DNA from: Acidocella aminolytica 101 = DSM 11237
GTDB taxonomy: Bacteria; Pseudomonadota; Alphaproteobacteria; Acetobacterales; Acetobacteraceae
Direction of reading: 5' to 3'
Length of the DNA stretch: 40,221 bases
Assembly: GCF_900129125.1 (NCBI RefSeq)
Contig: NZ_FQVJ01000033.1
Location: 1-40,221, forward strand
In this document: piece by piece, positions 1-8,332 of the stretch
Layout of the letters: each line of letters opens with the position of its first letter
Numbering within the stretch: position 1 is the stretch's first letter
Program-made: the position numbers and the translations under genes
The notes under the pieces: model-generated
What the model was told of the DNA's origin: nothing
Database searches by the model: none
What the model saw: the letters and a program-made list of their open reading frames with translations, nothing else

Positions 1-8
1 GCAGGAGA

Positions 9-87
9 TTATGTTGCGGCGATCTGAGGTCATGTCAGGCCAAAAGGCATGGTCCGGAATTCCGCAACATAACACGCTAAGCAACAT
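9..87. repeat. Cluster of GCAACAT motifs in inverted and direct orientation
   Basis: The 7-mer GCAACAT occurs at 64-70 and 81-87 as direct repeats 17 bp apart, and its complement ATGTTGC lies at 11-17. The outer pair extends to an 11-bp inverted repeat, TTATGTTGCGG at 9-19 and CCGCAACATAA at 62-72. The cluster lies directly outside the palindrome at 93-118 and the truncation point of the primase-like gene. Several short motif copies beside a palindromic core are the usual form of a site-specific recombinase site with accessory arms, so this may be the edge of an inserted element. No recombinase gene is visible in the window, so that reading is inference. Confidence 0.5.
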
Positions 88-92
88 ATTCT

Positions 93-118
93 TGCTTATG
101 TGCAGTTACACATAAGCA
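93..118. repeat. 10-bp inverted repeat with 6-bp centre at a gene-truncation point
   Basis: TGCTTATGTG (93-102) and CACATAAGCA (109-118) are perfect inverted repeats around CAGTTA. Arms of about 11 bp with a 6-bp centre resemble the core site of a tyrosine recombinase. Recognisable similarity of the downstream reading frame to toprim primase-like proteins starts at about base 118, exactly at the right edge of this palindrome. A recombination core, the tip of an insertion element, or an operator are all possible. Confidence 0.55.
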
Positions 119-146
119 GGATGCCGCCGAGGGCACGCATGGCGAT

Positions 147-1121
147 ATGCTGGATTTGATCCGCGAAAGCTGCGGCCTGACCGAGTTCCGGGACGTGGCC
201 GAGGAGGCACGGCGGTTTTTGGGGCTGGCGGCGGATGATCATGCTGTCGGCGACAAACTCTGTCACCATCACCATCACCATCACCATCACCTCCACCCTC
301 AAGGCCATCTGCCGAGTTTGTCGGGTGCTTGTGCCGTCCCCAAGCCGCAGGTGGATGATGGTGGTGATGCAGCTCCTGACGCCGCCCAGGCCCAGCGCGC
401 CGCACGGCGGTTGTTCGGCATGGCGCAGCCGCTCTCGGGCACCCTTGCTGAAACCTATTTGAACAGGCGCGGCATCACGGCGGCGGCACTTATTGGCATT
501 GGCGCGTTACGTTTCCATCCGCGCTGTTTCTACCGCGCGACTCCCGATGCACCGCCAGAACCCTGGCCCGCTTTGATCGCGGCGGTGACGGACCTCGAGG
601 GCACCATCACCGGTATCCAGCGCACCTGGCTTGATCCTGACGGGTTTGATCCGCTCGATCCCATCCGGCTGGGCAAGGCACCGCTGGCAGTTCCACGCCG
701 GGCGCTGGGGCTGCTGCTTGGTCATGCCGTGCGGTTCGGCACCACGGCAGGGCTGGAAAGCGGCCCGGAGCATGGCTTGCTCGCGGCGGGCGAAGGCATT
801 GAAACTGTGCTGTCGCTGCGCTGCGTGCTGCCCGTCATGCCAATAGTGGCCGCACTCTCGGCCGGGCATTTGGCCGCTCTTTTACTCCCCACTGGACTAC
901 GCCGGCTCTATATCGCCCGCGATGCCGATGCGGCCGGTGACCGCGCCGTGGCAAGTTTGACCGGACGCGCAATTGCCGCCGGGGTCGAGGCGATCCCGCT
1001 CTCGCCCCGCCTGGGGGATTTCAACGATGACCTCCGCGAACTTGGCCTCGCTGAATTGCGGGCACATCTGCGGGTGCAACTGGCGCCGGAGGATGCACAC
1101 CGCTTCATGGCGTGCGGCTGA
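147..1121 (+). CDS. Toprim-domain primase-like protein (DUF7146 type), N-terminally truncated
   Basis: The C-terminal half carries the toprim signature: an acidic GEGIET motif, the DxD of ARDADAAGD, and a GDFNDDL stretch. This fold binds Mg2+ in DnaG-type primases. The middle (RFHPRCFYR, TDLEGTITGIQRTWLDPDG, GKAPLAVPRR) matches the DUF7146/toprim proteins common on alphaproteobacterial plasmids, where they are thought to prime or process plasmid DNA. Family members normally begin with a CHC2-type zinc-binding domain of about 80-100 residues. That domain is missing here: the frame is open only from base 81, has no start before 147, and family-like sequence (DAAEGTHGDMLDLIRE) begins at about 118, where a palindrome ends. 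The ATG at 147 is therefore inside the ancestral gene. There is no clear ribosome binding site, and the product may be non-functional. An odd run of nine histidines sits at residues 40-48. Confidence 0.8.
   Translation: MLDLIRESCGLTEFRDVAEEARRFLGLAADDHAVGDKLCHHHHHHHHHLHPQGHLPSLSGACAVPKPQVDDGGDAAPDAAQAQRAARRLFGMAQPLSGTLAETYLNRRGITAAALIGIGALRFHPRCFYRATPDAPPEPWPALIAAVTDLEGTITGIQRTWLDPDGFDPLDPIRLGKAPLAVPRRALGLLLGHAVRFGTTAGLESGPEHGLLAAGEGIETVLSLRCVLPVMPIVAALSAGHLAALLLPTGLRRLYIARDADAAGDRAVASLTGRAIAAGVEAIPLSPRLGDFNDDLRELGLAELRAHLRVQLAPEDAHRFMACG
264..290 (+). repeat. Hexanucleotide microsatellite (CACCAT) encoding His9
   Basis: Four and a half copies of CACCAT give nine consecutive histidine codons within the truncated primase-like gene, where related proteins have a variable proline/arginine-rich linker. 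A perfect 6-bp tandem repeat can change copy number by slippage without shifting the frame. It may be harmless linker drift in a gene no longer under selection. Confidence 0.85.
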
Positions 1122-1268
1122 GATTTTACGCAGCGGATTGGCGAGTGACGGCCCGCCAACGCCGGGATCATCGCGCCCGCCGGGTAGTGTATTCCCCCAA
1201 TTTGCCGGGCGGCCGCGCCGGCGGCCTTCCGAGAGGGCGCTCTGTGCCGTGGGCGGCGTCGGCCCGCA

Positions 1269-1382
1269 ATGGCGGCGGGGCCACTATTTTCCGCCGCCCC
1301 GGGGGCAAAGGGTGGCACCATGATCTTGCTCAGCGATTCCGGGGCTTTGCAGCGCGAAGCAAAATAGCGGCCCCACCGCCAT
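1269..1382 (+). other. Long inverted repeat upstream of the DUF2493 gene
   Basis: Bases 1269-1290 and the complement of 1361-1382 match at 20 of 22 positions (ATGGCGGCGGGGCCACTATTTT versus ATGGCGGTGGGGCCGCTATTTT) around a 70-bp centre. The right arm runs on into TCCGCTTACGCTCCGGCCCGCAA. A very similar tail, TTCGCTGACGCTACGGCCGCAA, follows the equivalent hairpin before the DUF736 gene. No protein-coding gene is supported in 1122-1522. The structure could be a transcribed leader, a binding site or an origin-type hairpin; its role is unknown. Confidence 0.6.
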
Positions 1383-1522
1383 CCTCCGCTTACGCTCCGG
1401 CCCGCAAAACCAGCCCATGACGTCACGGAGAGCCATGGCGGGTGCGGGCCGCCGCCGCCCCCGGCTGGGATCGCCATGGAAGGCCGCGATGGGCGCGGGC
1501 TTCCGGCACACAGGAGCATCCC

Positions 1523-2461
1523 ATGACCCGCGACTATGACGAGACCGGCTATGAGCCACCGCACGCCGCTTCACCCACCGCCCATATTCTCGGCGAACTG
1601 CAACTCTATGGCTATCACCCCGGTCAGGAGGAGCCTGACCCACGGCCCTTGCCCGAAGCCCCGCTGATCGCCGGGGCGATCGCGGATATCTTCGACGCTT
1701 TCACCGCCACCCTGAGTGACACCCGCCTGGAGCCTGACCTCGAGGAATTGCTCTGGGCCACGGTCAATCTGTTCCACCGCGCCACCGGACGGATCGAACG
1801 GCAGCTCGATGATAACGAGCAGGCGCAAAAGCGCAGCCAGAAGGAGCAGGACGGCTCAGAAATCCGCTCGGTCGAGTTGGAAAGGCTGACGGCGGAGGGG
1901 CAGACCTTGCTGGAGCGCCGGGATTGCCTGGAATTCTTCCGCGACCAGGCTGCCGAGCAGTTCGAGCGCCACACGCGTACCGCCTGGCGCCCGCGCTCAG
2001 GCTCGATGGTTAACCACCGGGCATTGACCGCTTCCCTCATCGATAGCCGCGATTTTATCGCCGCTAAGCGCCAGGTACAGATCGCGCCTCTGCTGCCCAC
2101 CGGTCCGAAAATCGCCTTCACCGGCGGGATGGAGTGCAATGATCACATTCTGATCTGGGACAAGCTGGACAAAGTACACGCCAAACACCCGGACATGGTG
2201 TTGTTGCACGGCGGCAGCCCGAAGGGAGCCGAGCGCATCGCCGCCGCCTGGGCGGATGCGCGCAAGGTGACGCAGATTGCCTACCGCCCCGACTGGACCC
2301 GGCACGCCAAGGCCGCCCCGTTCCGGCGCAATGACGCGCTGTTGGAGGCGTTGCCAATCGGCGTCATGGTGTTTCCCGGCACCGGCATCCAGGACAATCT
2401 CGCCGACAAAGCCAAGAAGCTCGGCATTCCGGTGTGGAGCTTTGGAAAAGGGGGCGCGTAG
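1523..2461 (+). CDS. DUF2493 (SLOG-like) domain protein
   Basis: The product is 312 residues. The C-terminal third (KIAFTGGMECNDHILIWDKLD, VLLHGGSPKGAERIAAAWAD, AYRPDWTRHAKAAPFRRND, GVMVFPGTGIQDNLADKAKKLG) is a DUF2493/YspA-like Rossmann fold of the SLOG superfamily, expected to bind a nucleotide or nucleotide-derived ligand. The N-terminal two thirds are acidic and helical with a likely coiled coil around residues 90-150. The start at 1523 is chosen because an AGGAG lies 6 bases upstream; an upstream in-frame ATG at 1442 has no such site. The family is a common passenger of alphaproteobacterial plasmids beside toprim and DUF736 genes. The actual function is not established. The name is secure, the role open. 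Confidence 0.85.
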   Translation: MTRDYDETGYEPPHAASPTAHILGELQLYGYHPGQEEPDPRPLPEAPLIAGAIADIFDAFTATLSDTRLEPDLEELLWATVNLFHRATGRIERQLDDNEQAQKRSQKEQDGSEIRSVELERLTAEGQTLLERRDCLEFFRDQAAEQFERHTRTAWRPRSGSMVNHRALTASLIDSRDFIAAKRQVQIAPLLPTGPKIAFTGGMECNDHILIWDKLDKVHAKHPDMVLLHGGSPKGAERIAAAWADARKVTQIAYRPDWTRHAKAAPFRRNDALLEALPIGVMVFPGTGIQDNLADKAKKLGIPVWSFGKGGA

Positions 2462-2966
2462 CCCCCAAAACTCAGCTCGCACATGCAGTATCCCCGATGA
2501 CAGAATGAGGTCGCCCGGCCCGGCGGGCTTATTCACCGGACAAGCCCCCGCCAACGCCCCGCCCGGCATCACCGGCGGAATTCATCGCGGCGTGCGTCCC
2601 GTTTTGCTGGCGGAACCTGACGTGAAAGGCGATACCCTCGCGGCATTGTCTTGGATTGGCAGGGTCAGGTGCGCCTCTCGATTCATCGCTTGGCCAGAAT
2701 GATCGCTTGACGGCGAAACTCATGGCCATGTGCCGGCCAATCCGCTTGTCCATTGATGTGACGGCAGGATGGCCTCGGAGCAACCCGTTATACGCGGCAT
2801 GATAACGCGGTGACGTCTGCAAGACAGGTTACGCTCATATTCCATGGGCGATGCCACTTTCATGAAAGCCCCGAGTATCGCCAAATATCTCCTGACTGCC
2901 TGCCCCAAGCCGCGCCACGTGGCCTCTCCGTGGCTGATCTGACCGAAGGACGATCGCCTTCCTGCA
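2462..2966. other. Gene-free stretch after the DUF2493 gene
   Basis: About 500 bp without a supportable gene; the open frames here lack start signals and family resemblance. A weak hairpin (GCGGGCTT at 2523-2530 pairing with AAGCCCCCGC at 2542-2551, with extra C residues) lies 60 bp after the DUF2493 stop and might end its transcript. Nothing else is recognised. Confidence 0.4.
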
Positions 2967-3048
2967 ATGGCAACTTCAGGCTTTTTTCCCCGGCAGCGCT
3001 GCTGCCTCCTCGCGGACGCTGCGCTCCAAAAAAGCCAGAAGCCGCCAT
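2967..3048 (+). other. Long inverted repeat upstream of the DUF736 gene
   Basis: Bases 2967-2987 and the complement of 3028-3048 match at 18 of 21 positions (ATGGCAACTTCAGGCTTTTTT versus ATGGCGGCTTCTGGCTTTTTT) around a 40-bp centre. The right arm is followed by a tail closely similar to the one after the hairpin at 1269-1382. Both begin and end with the same ATGGC/GCCAT edges. The DUF736 start lies about 110 bp downstream. This suggests a mobile or conserved cis element shared by the two genes. Confidence 0.6.
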
Positions 3049-3159
3049 CCTTCGCTGACGCTACGGCCGCAAGCGGTGCAGGCCGATCGCGCCCCCGGTC
3101 ATTTGATCGCCATCGAGGCTGCGATGGTCGCGGGCTCGAAACAGCATAGGAGAATTGAC

Positions 3160-3483
3160 ATGGCTAACATTGGAACCTTCAAAAAAGTCGGCAATGAAAT
3201 CCACGGCGAGATTGTGACCTTAAGCGTGCAGACGAAAAATGTGCGTATCGTACCTGAAACAAACCGCGGCAACGACAACGCACCCAGCCACCGCATATTC
3301 TGTGGACGCGCCGAGCTCGGTGCTGGCTGGTCCAAGCGTTCCGCCGAAGGGCGCGATTATATCTCGGTCAAGCTGGATGACCCAAGCTTTAGCGCACCGA
3401 TCTACGCCAACCTCTTCGACGATGAAGGCGGCGAGGGCTACACCCTTATCTGGTCCCGCAGCCGCAAGCAAAACGGGGAGTAA
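3160..3483 (+). CDS. DUF736 family protein
   Basis: A 107-residue protein with the hallmark DUF736 layout: MANIGTFKKVGNEIHGEI at the start, RIFCGRAELGAGWSKRSAEGRDYISVKLDDPSF in the middle, and YANLFDDEGGEGYTLIWSR at the end. The start at 3160 has a good AGGAGA about 7 bases upstream; the longer frame from 3076 has no support. Family members are small soluble proteins found in great numbers on alphaproteobacterial plasmids and integrative elements, usually near ParB-like, DUF2493 and toprim genes. Their biochemical role is not known. A strong hairpin follows the stop codon. Confidence 0.9.
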   Translation: MANIGTFKKVGNEIHGEIVTLSVQTKNVRIVPETNRGNDNAPSHRIFCGRAELGAGWSKRSAEGRDYISVKLDDPSFSAPIYANLFDDEGGEGYTLIWSRSRKQNGE

Positions 3484-3496
3484 CATCCGCGATGAA

Positions 3497-3521
3497 CCCC
3501 GCCCGGCGATGCCGGGCGGGG
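3497..3521 (+). terminator. Hairpin after the DUF736 gene
   Basis: CCCCGCCCGGC (3497-3507) and GCCGGGCGGGG (3511-3521) are perfect 11-bp arms around GAT, 13 bp after the stop codon. No run of T follows immediately, so termination would rely on the stem's strength or on another factor. Confidence 0.6.
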
Positions 3522-4056
3522 ACGTGCCATAAAAATTGACGTGAGCTTTTGGGAAACGTCGATGCCAGTAGGAAAAAAGATTCAACGTAAACCTCGCAGC
3601 TTTTTGAAAAAACCTGCACCAAAAACTTTTTGATTTTATTTGGGCAGGCCGTTGACGCTGAAGCTTTTTCCGATATGAATGAAGAAGATTGACGCCCAAT
3701 AACAGTCGCAGGTAATTCAGCAATTCGCGATTACTTCGCAAATGGGAGCTATGCCATCAACATCTGCCATTCTACTATGACCATCGACGCTTCCGATGAT
3801 AATTAGAATGGAACGAAGCTGTCATACCGTTTTGGAACCAAATCTAGCGGATATCATCACCACATGACCTAAAGAACGGCAGAACGGCATTCATTCCAGA
3901 ATGTCATCAAAAAAACTACAAGAGATGGCTGACTGCGGTCGTCTGCTTCTTCCGCGCTTCATCCATGTGGCGCTAAGTTCTTGACACTTGACCCGGCGTT
4001 CCTACAGCTCAAGCCACGGGATCCACCCCATGGCTCCGCCGGTGCTATGACCGTGT
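3522..4056. other. AT-richer non-coding stretch between the DUF736 and KAP genes
   Basis: Base composition drops sharply just after the hairpin at 3521, and no frame shows a recognisable protein. The stretch separates two genes that point towards each other (DUF736 on plus, KAP on minus). It may mark the left edge of a transferred segment carrying the KAP gene. No repeat, tRNA or insertion-sequence end was recognised in it. Confidence 0.4.
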
Positions 4057-7000
4057 CTAGCGTTCGACTGCCTTTTTGGCATCACGAATTCGACTAGATG
4101 TTGGAAACACTTTCGTAAGAATGTCAACCTGCTCACCATCCAGCATGCCTAAGATCTTATCATCGCGTTCGAGCGCGCTTATTCCACCCAGGTCACCGAT
4201 ATTTCGCGCCACTAAATGCAACTCATTTCCGGATAGCGAAGGTAAAGATGCGATCATATGATTAGCCAACCTGCTTCGGGCAATATCAGACGGGCAGGCT
4301 CGTATAACTTGGGGCAACCGCTCGACCAGTGCGCTTCGTGTTTTCGGGCGCGTAGAATCTTTCAGCAATGCCTCGACTGCAGCAGGTGCACCCGGCAGCG
4401 CCGAATTGTCGATGCGAGCAAGAACTCTATTTCTTTGCTCATCGTTAAGGCTATCGTCGGCAAGAAGGTCAATTACAAACTTCGGATCACACTCAGTACC
4501 AGCTGAGACCCACAACTCGAAAGCACCATCGGGCCTTTCAAGGAGTGGCACCGGCGCGGACGCTAGGACACGTTTGGCCGTATCGTGCATTTTGTCCTTG
4601 TCGAATACGTTCGATATTACGGCTAGAAACCCGGAGAGATCGCCACCCTCCAGATTCTGCGCTTGCGTTCCTGTGAGGATTTCCGCCACATTCGCAGTCG
4701 TTAAGATGCTTGCGACGAAACTGGACATTGCCGCAACAATCCCTGGAGCCATACGCCATACTATCGGAGTAATTTCTGCAATTCCTTGATTGCTCCCTGC
4801 GCTGGTCAAACCCCTCTGGGCAATATCACACACCGATTCATACACATCGCCAACGCCCGCATTTCCGGGTTGTTCGCGAATGAACTGGCAAGCCCTCGTT
4901 ATGATACCTTCCGGGTTGTAATTCCCGATGTTCTCGCTGAGTTCAGGCCATACGCCCTTCAAACTGCGATGGACTGCAATGTAGGCATTTGGCGTGCCGA
5001 CCGCATTCGCGAGAAGCTGGGTCAGAATCTGCCCCACCTTTCCGCCGACCGAGAATCTGAATACACCCGTCGTAATGGGCAGCAGTTGACTCAAATAGTC
5101 GGGATTATTGTGCATCGCGTTGATGCGATCCAGCAGCCGCACGAGGTGGTCCTTGAGCGGCGCCGCAGACCACACCGGGTCGGGCATACTCTTTACGAGA
5201 GTGTTATAGCCGTCGACTAAATTTTTGTCCGGAGCGTTTGTATTTATAAGTGCATCCATCTTTGTTACGAGCTGGTTCTGTCCAGCCGTGTCAATCGCAC
5301 CGAAATTGCTCCCCACATAACGCGAAACGCCATCCGGCCGCGCGGAAAGCTCCAGTTGACTCAGTACGGATATAATCCTGTCCCAGGACTCCTTGGCCTG
5401 TCCCTTCAACAAATCCAATGCACGCAGAGCAAATTGCTGCCGCGACGCATCTTTCGCCCAAAGCAAGACGAGCTTCTCTATTTCGGTTGCCGTTTTCGCG
5501 TCGATATCCGCGCACCACTCTGCGCCCAGATCATTAAACCTGATCGCGCCTTGGGCCCCGTCGATGGGCCAATTTTCTCCATCTTCAATCTCTTTGCAGA
5601 GGCGCGTAGAGAACGCGATCAAAAACGCCCGGCATTTGCTAGGTGAGGCAAGACGGCTGTAGCGTGCAGCATCGCCCCAGGCGGCCTCAGCTGCCGCTTG
5701 CGGCTGGACGCCTACCAGGCGGGTAAGCTGGCTCCACAGCACCTCGCGCTGGTCCTGGCCGAGCGTTGCGATGCCTTCGAATACCGATGAAATTTTCGGA
5801 AGGACGGCAGCAGTAAACGTCGGGGCTGTCTTTTCACGTTCAAATTCACCAATGGCCTGATCCGAATAGTCGTTCGCCAGATATCCAGGAAGAATACCGC
5901 TGTACCCTTCCACCCACCCCTCAAGATCAGTGAATGGCAACGTCCGAGATGCGCTTCCGAGGCGGATTTCCCGTTTCAACAGCCAACCTCTGAGAATGAC
6001 GTCCGCACCGGTAGGAAGATCGTTAGATTGTTTTACCTCCAAGGCAAGTTCGACTGTGTCTCTGACGGCGCCCACCGCCTCGTCGAGGTTGGGCTCGCCT
6101 CCCGTAGCCAAACGCCAATCCAGTGGTTCTGAGTTCAAAAGATCGCCGACGAATTTCTCAGCAACATCTCGTCGGTCGTCGGCCGATGCGCCCTGAACAA
6201 TCTGCCGAGCGCGCTTGGGTTGGATGTTCATACGCACCGTCTTGAGCGCAGCCATCTGTCTTATGAGCGGAGATAGAATTCTACGCCTTCGATCCTGAGG
6301 TATGCGGTCTACTAGCGCAGCGAAGACGCGTGCCGCATTGGTGCGCCTCGTTTCGGTTTCTAGCGGTAACGCTTCACCGAAATCTTCCAACAACACCACA
6401 TCTTCGTCCGCAAGAGGCTTATCGTCCAGATTCCGTCCAAATGCTTCCAATACGCCTTCGACATCACCGGAAACAAGGCTATCGAAAACGGTGGCAGCTC
6501 TATCGCCAAATTTCCGCGTGATCGGATCTTCGGCTAACCGCAGCAGCGGCTGCAATACCACCGGCCAGCGCAAATCTGCCAGACTAGAAAAATAGCGTCT
6601 AAGCTTGCGGTGATCAGCCCGTACTTCGTTTGTCAGTTCGCCATTCTGCCCCGCTATGAGAAACTCTTGAAGCAGTTCACGCGCCTGCGGCGCTAATTCT
6701 GAGGGGGATTTCCCTCCGAAAATCACCTGGCGAAATTCATGGATAATCTCCGGACGATTTTGTACTACGTCATAGAAATCAGGAAAATCGACGCGAAGGA
6801 CGCATAATGCCGCCAGTGACAGTGGGTGGTCGGTCACGGCTCCTTTGTGCAGCGCGCCAGCCGCACTCGAACCGACTCCGTTGCGCTCGCGGACGCTGCC
6901 GATCCACCAGGATTGTATGAAGGCATTTATGAGCTGAATAGCGTTTCGTGGACTCTGCACATCGACATGAATTAGTCGATCGATGATGTCTTCCAAAGCT

Positions 7001-8127
7001 ACGTTTTGCTTTTTCAGATCGCTGGCTACGCTTTCGATGCCCTTAAGCTTCTTCAGCGCAAAATCGCGCATGTCCAGCTTTGGAAACTGAGGAATTTCCA
7101 GGCGAAACTGAAATAGGCGGTCGAGATACCTGCGGGCATCTCCACGTGAAAATACCGCACCGGGCAAATCGGGGCTGCCAAAGCCGTTGCGTCGTTTGAT
7201 TGCTTCTGCGATCTTATCTTCGTCACACGAAATGACGAAAACGACACCAAAACCATTTTCAATCGTATTAAAGGGCAATTCGAGAAACGTACGGATTGCA
7301 TCGAGGCCGGCCACCATTTCCGGCGCTGACAGCCGATCGAGATCGTCAACAAATATAACTAGACGCTCGCATTTTTTTCCGACACCGCGCTTGAATTTGG
7401 CAATCTGATCGGTAAGCAAACGTTCATATTCTTCTGCTGAAGTCGCAGGGAATGAAACAGATGTTTGAGGTAAAAACCAGGCCGGTGAACGTATGCGCAG
7501 ATCGACGATCGTTTTCCCAAGCCAGCCAGTTAATACCGTTGCTGCCACGAAGACCGCGCCTATGGAATGAGGGTCCTTCAAGCCCGTGACCAGAACAAAG
7601 ATCCATGTGGTTATTACCGCTACCACAAAGAGCAATAGAAGTATGATCGCCGAACCAGCGAGCTGGCCAAACGCCTCCCCGAACCATTCTTTCAGGCTCC
7701 GCCGATCCTGCGTAACCTTGTTGACCTGTTCGAATAGCGCGCGCCGCAGAGTGGCCTCATCTCCACCAAGCTGTTTGAAAGCCTCCCTCAGCAGCGAACG
7801 CTTCAAGTCTTGTTCGCCGCCGAAGCGCCAAGCATTGAAGGTAATGACATGGACACGATCAGTTCGGCGGCTTCCGACGGCCCCTGCCTTGTCGGACTCT
7901 AAATCTCGCCTGTAGAGTGCCTTGATCGAACTCTTGCCGGTTCCCCATGGTCCAAGCAATCCGATGCTGAAGGGCGGCTTATTTGTAGGTGCCTCAATCA
8001 GATCTCTAAGCGCAATCGCAAAATCCTGATGCCCGAATGCATCCCCACTCCGGTCATCAAGCTCTTTGTCCAGGATGCTGGGCATTCCCAAAAATTGACC
8101 AGTGGCTCGCCTTGAGCTGTCATTCAT
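4057..8127 (-). CDS. KAP-family membrane P-loop NTPase, 1356 residues
   Basis: The N-terminal 350 residues are a KAP NTPase: Walker A GPWGTGKSS at about 59-67, the family's FNAWRF motif at 97-102, and Walker B RLVIFVDDLDRL with aspartates at 261-262. Two membrane helices (about 157-182 and 189-206) are inserted between Walker A and Walker B, as is diagnostic of this family. An ISCDEDKI sensor-like segment follows at about 299. The remaining ~1000 residues are mostly helical with no domain I can name, which is long for the family. KAP NTPases act at the inner membrane and several are linked to phage or plasmid conflict; a defence role here is inference. Codon use is AT-richer than its neighbours (24 GC of 60 in 5221-5280). 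It stands alone on the minus strand, 205 bp downstream of vapC. No strong ribosome site precedes the start; the Met at residue 15 is an alternative. Confidence 0.85.
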   Translation of the reverse strand: MNDSSRRATGQFLGMPSILDKELDDRSGDAFGHQDFAIALRDLIEAPTNKPPFSIGLLGPWGTGKSSIKALYRRDLESDKAGAVGSRRTDRVHVITFNAWRFGGEQDLKRSLLREAFKQLGGDEATLRRALFEQVNKVTQDRRSLKEWFGEAFGQLAGSAIILLLLFVVAVITTWIFVLVTGLKDPHSIGAVFVAATVLTGWLGKTIVDLRIRSPAWFLPQTSVSFPATSAEEYERLLTDQIAKFKRGVGKKCERLVIFVDDLDRLSAPEMVAGLDAIRTFLELPFNTIENGFGVVFVISCDEDKIAEAIKRRNGFGSPDLPGAVFSRGDARRYLDRLFQFRLEIPQFPKLDMRDFALKKLKGIESVASDLKKQNVALEDIIDRLIHVDVQSPRNAIQLINAFIQSWWIGSVRERNGVGSSAAGALHKGAVTDHPLSLAALCVLRVDFPDFYDVVQNRPEIIHEFRQVIFGGKSPSELAPQARELLQEFLIAGQNGELTNEVRADHRKLRRYFSSLADLRWPVVLQPLLRLAEDPITRKFGDRAATVFDSLVSGDVEGVLEAFGRNLDDKPLADEDVVLLEDFGEALPLETETRRTNAARVFAALVDRIPQDRRRRILSPLIRQMAALKTVRMNIQPKRARQIVQGASADDRRDVAEKFVGDLLNSEPLDWRLATGGEPNLDEAVGAVRDTVELALEVKQSNDLPTGADVILRGWLLKREIRLGSASRTLPFTDLEGWVEGYSGILPGYLANDYSDQAIGEFEREKTAPTFTAAVLPKISSVFEGIATLGQDQREVLWSQLTRLVGVQPQAAAEAAWGDAARYSRLASPSKCRAFLIAFSTRLCKEIEDGENWPIDGAQGAIRFNDLGAEWCADIDAKTATEIEKLVLLWAKDASRQQFALRALDLLKGQAKESWDRIISVLSQLELSARPDGVSRYVGSNFGAIDTAGQNQLVTKMDALINTNAPDKNLVDGYNTLVKSMPDPVWSAAPLKDHLVRLLDRINAMHNNPDYLSQLLPITTGVFRFSVGGKVGQILTQLLANAVGTPNAYIAVHRSLKGVWPELSENIGNYNPEGIITRACQFIREQPGNAGVGDVYESVCDIAQRGLTSAGSNQGIAEITPIVWRMAPGIVAAMSSFVASILTTANVAEILTGTQAQNLEGGDLSGFLAVISNVFDKDKMHDTAKRVLASAPVPLLERPDGAFELWVSAGTECDPKFVIDLLADDSLNDEQRNRVLARIDNSALPGAPAAVEALLKDSTRPKTRSALVERLPQVIRACPSDIARSRLANHMIASLPSLSGNELHLVARNIGDLGGISALERDDKILGMLDGEQVDILTKVFPTSSRIRDAKKAVER

Positions 8128-8332
8128 CGCGTCCGAATACCCCTGATTAACATAAAATTAACCGATGTGGCTGTGTCATTACTTGTCTGTTATATCAGAA
8201 CAATCAGAGCATGTCTGCTTACGCACTACGGCTCGAGGATGGGATTGACCAGTTAAGTCGCAATCACGCCTAAGGTGGCTACCGGAGACGGACTGACGGC
8301 TCTTGAAGATATCTTGCCGACCACGACCATAC

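Noticed and set aside
93-118. Reading the palindrome as a XerCD dif site
   Set aside because: Arm and centre lengths are similar, but the bases next to the centre do not match the XerC/XerD half-site pattern.
908-1564. 218-residue minus-strand frame over the end of the primase-like gene and the first hairpin
   Set aside because: Arg/Ala/Pro-rich product typical of antisense GC-rich DNA, with no motifs or start signal.
3220-3741. 173-residue minus-strand frame overlapping the DUF736 gene
   Set aside because: It overlaps a strong family member and has no start signal or similarity.
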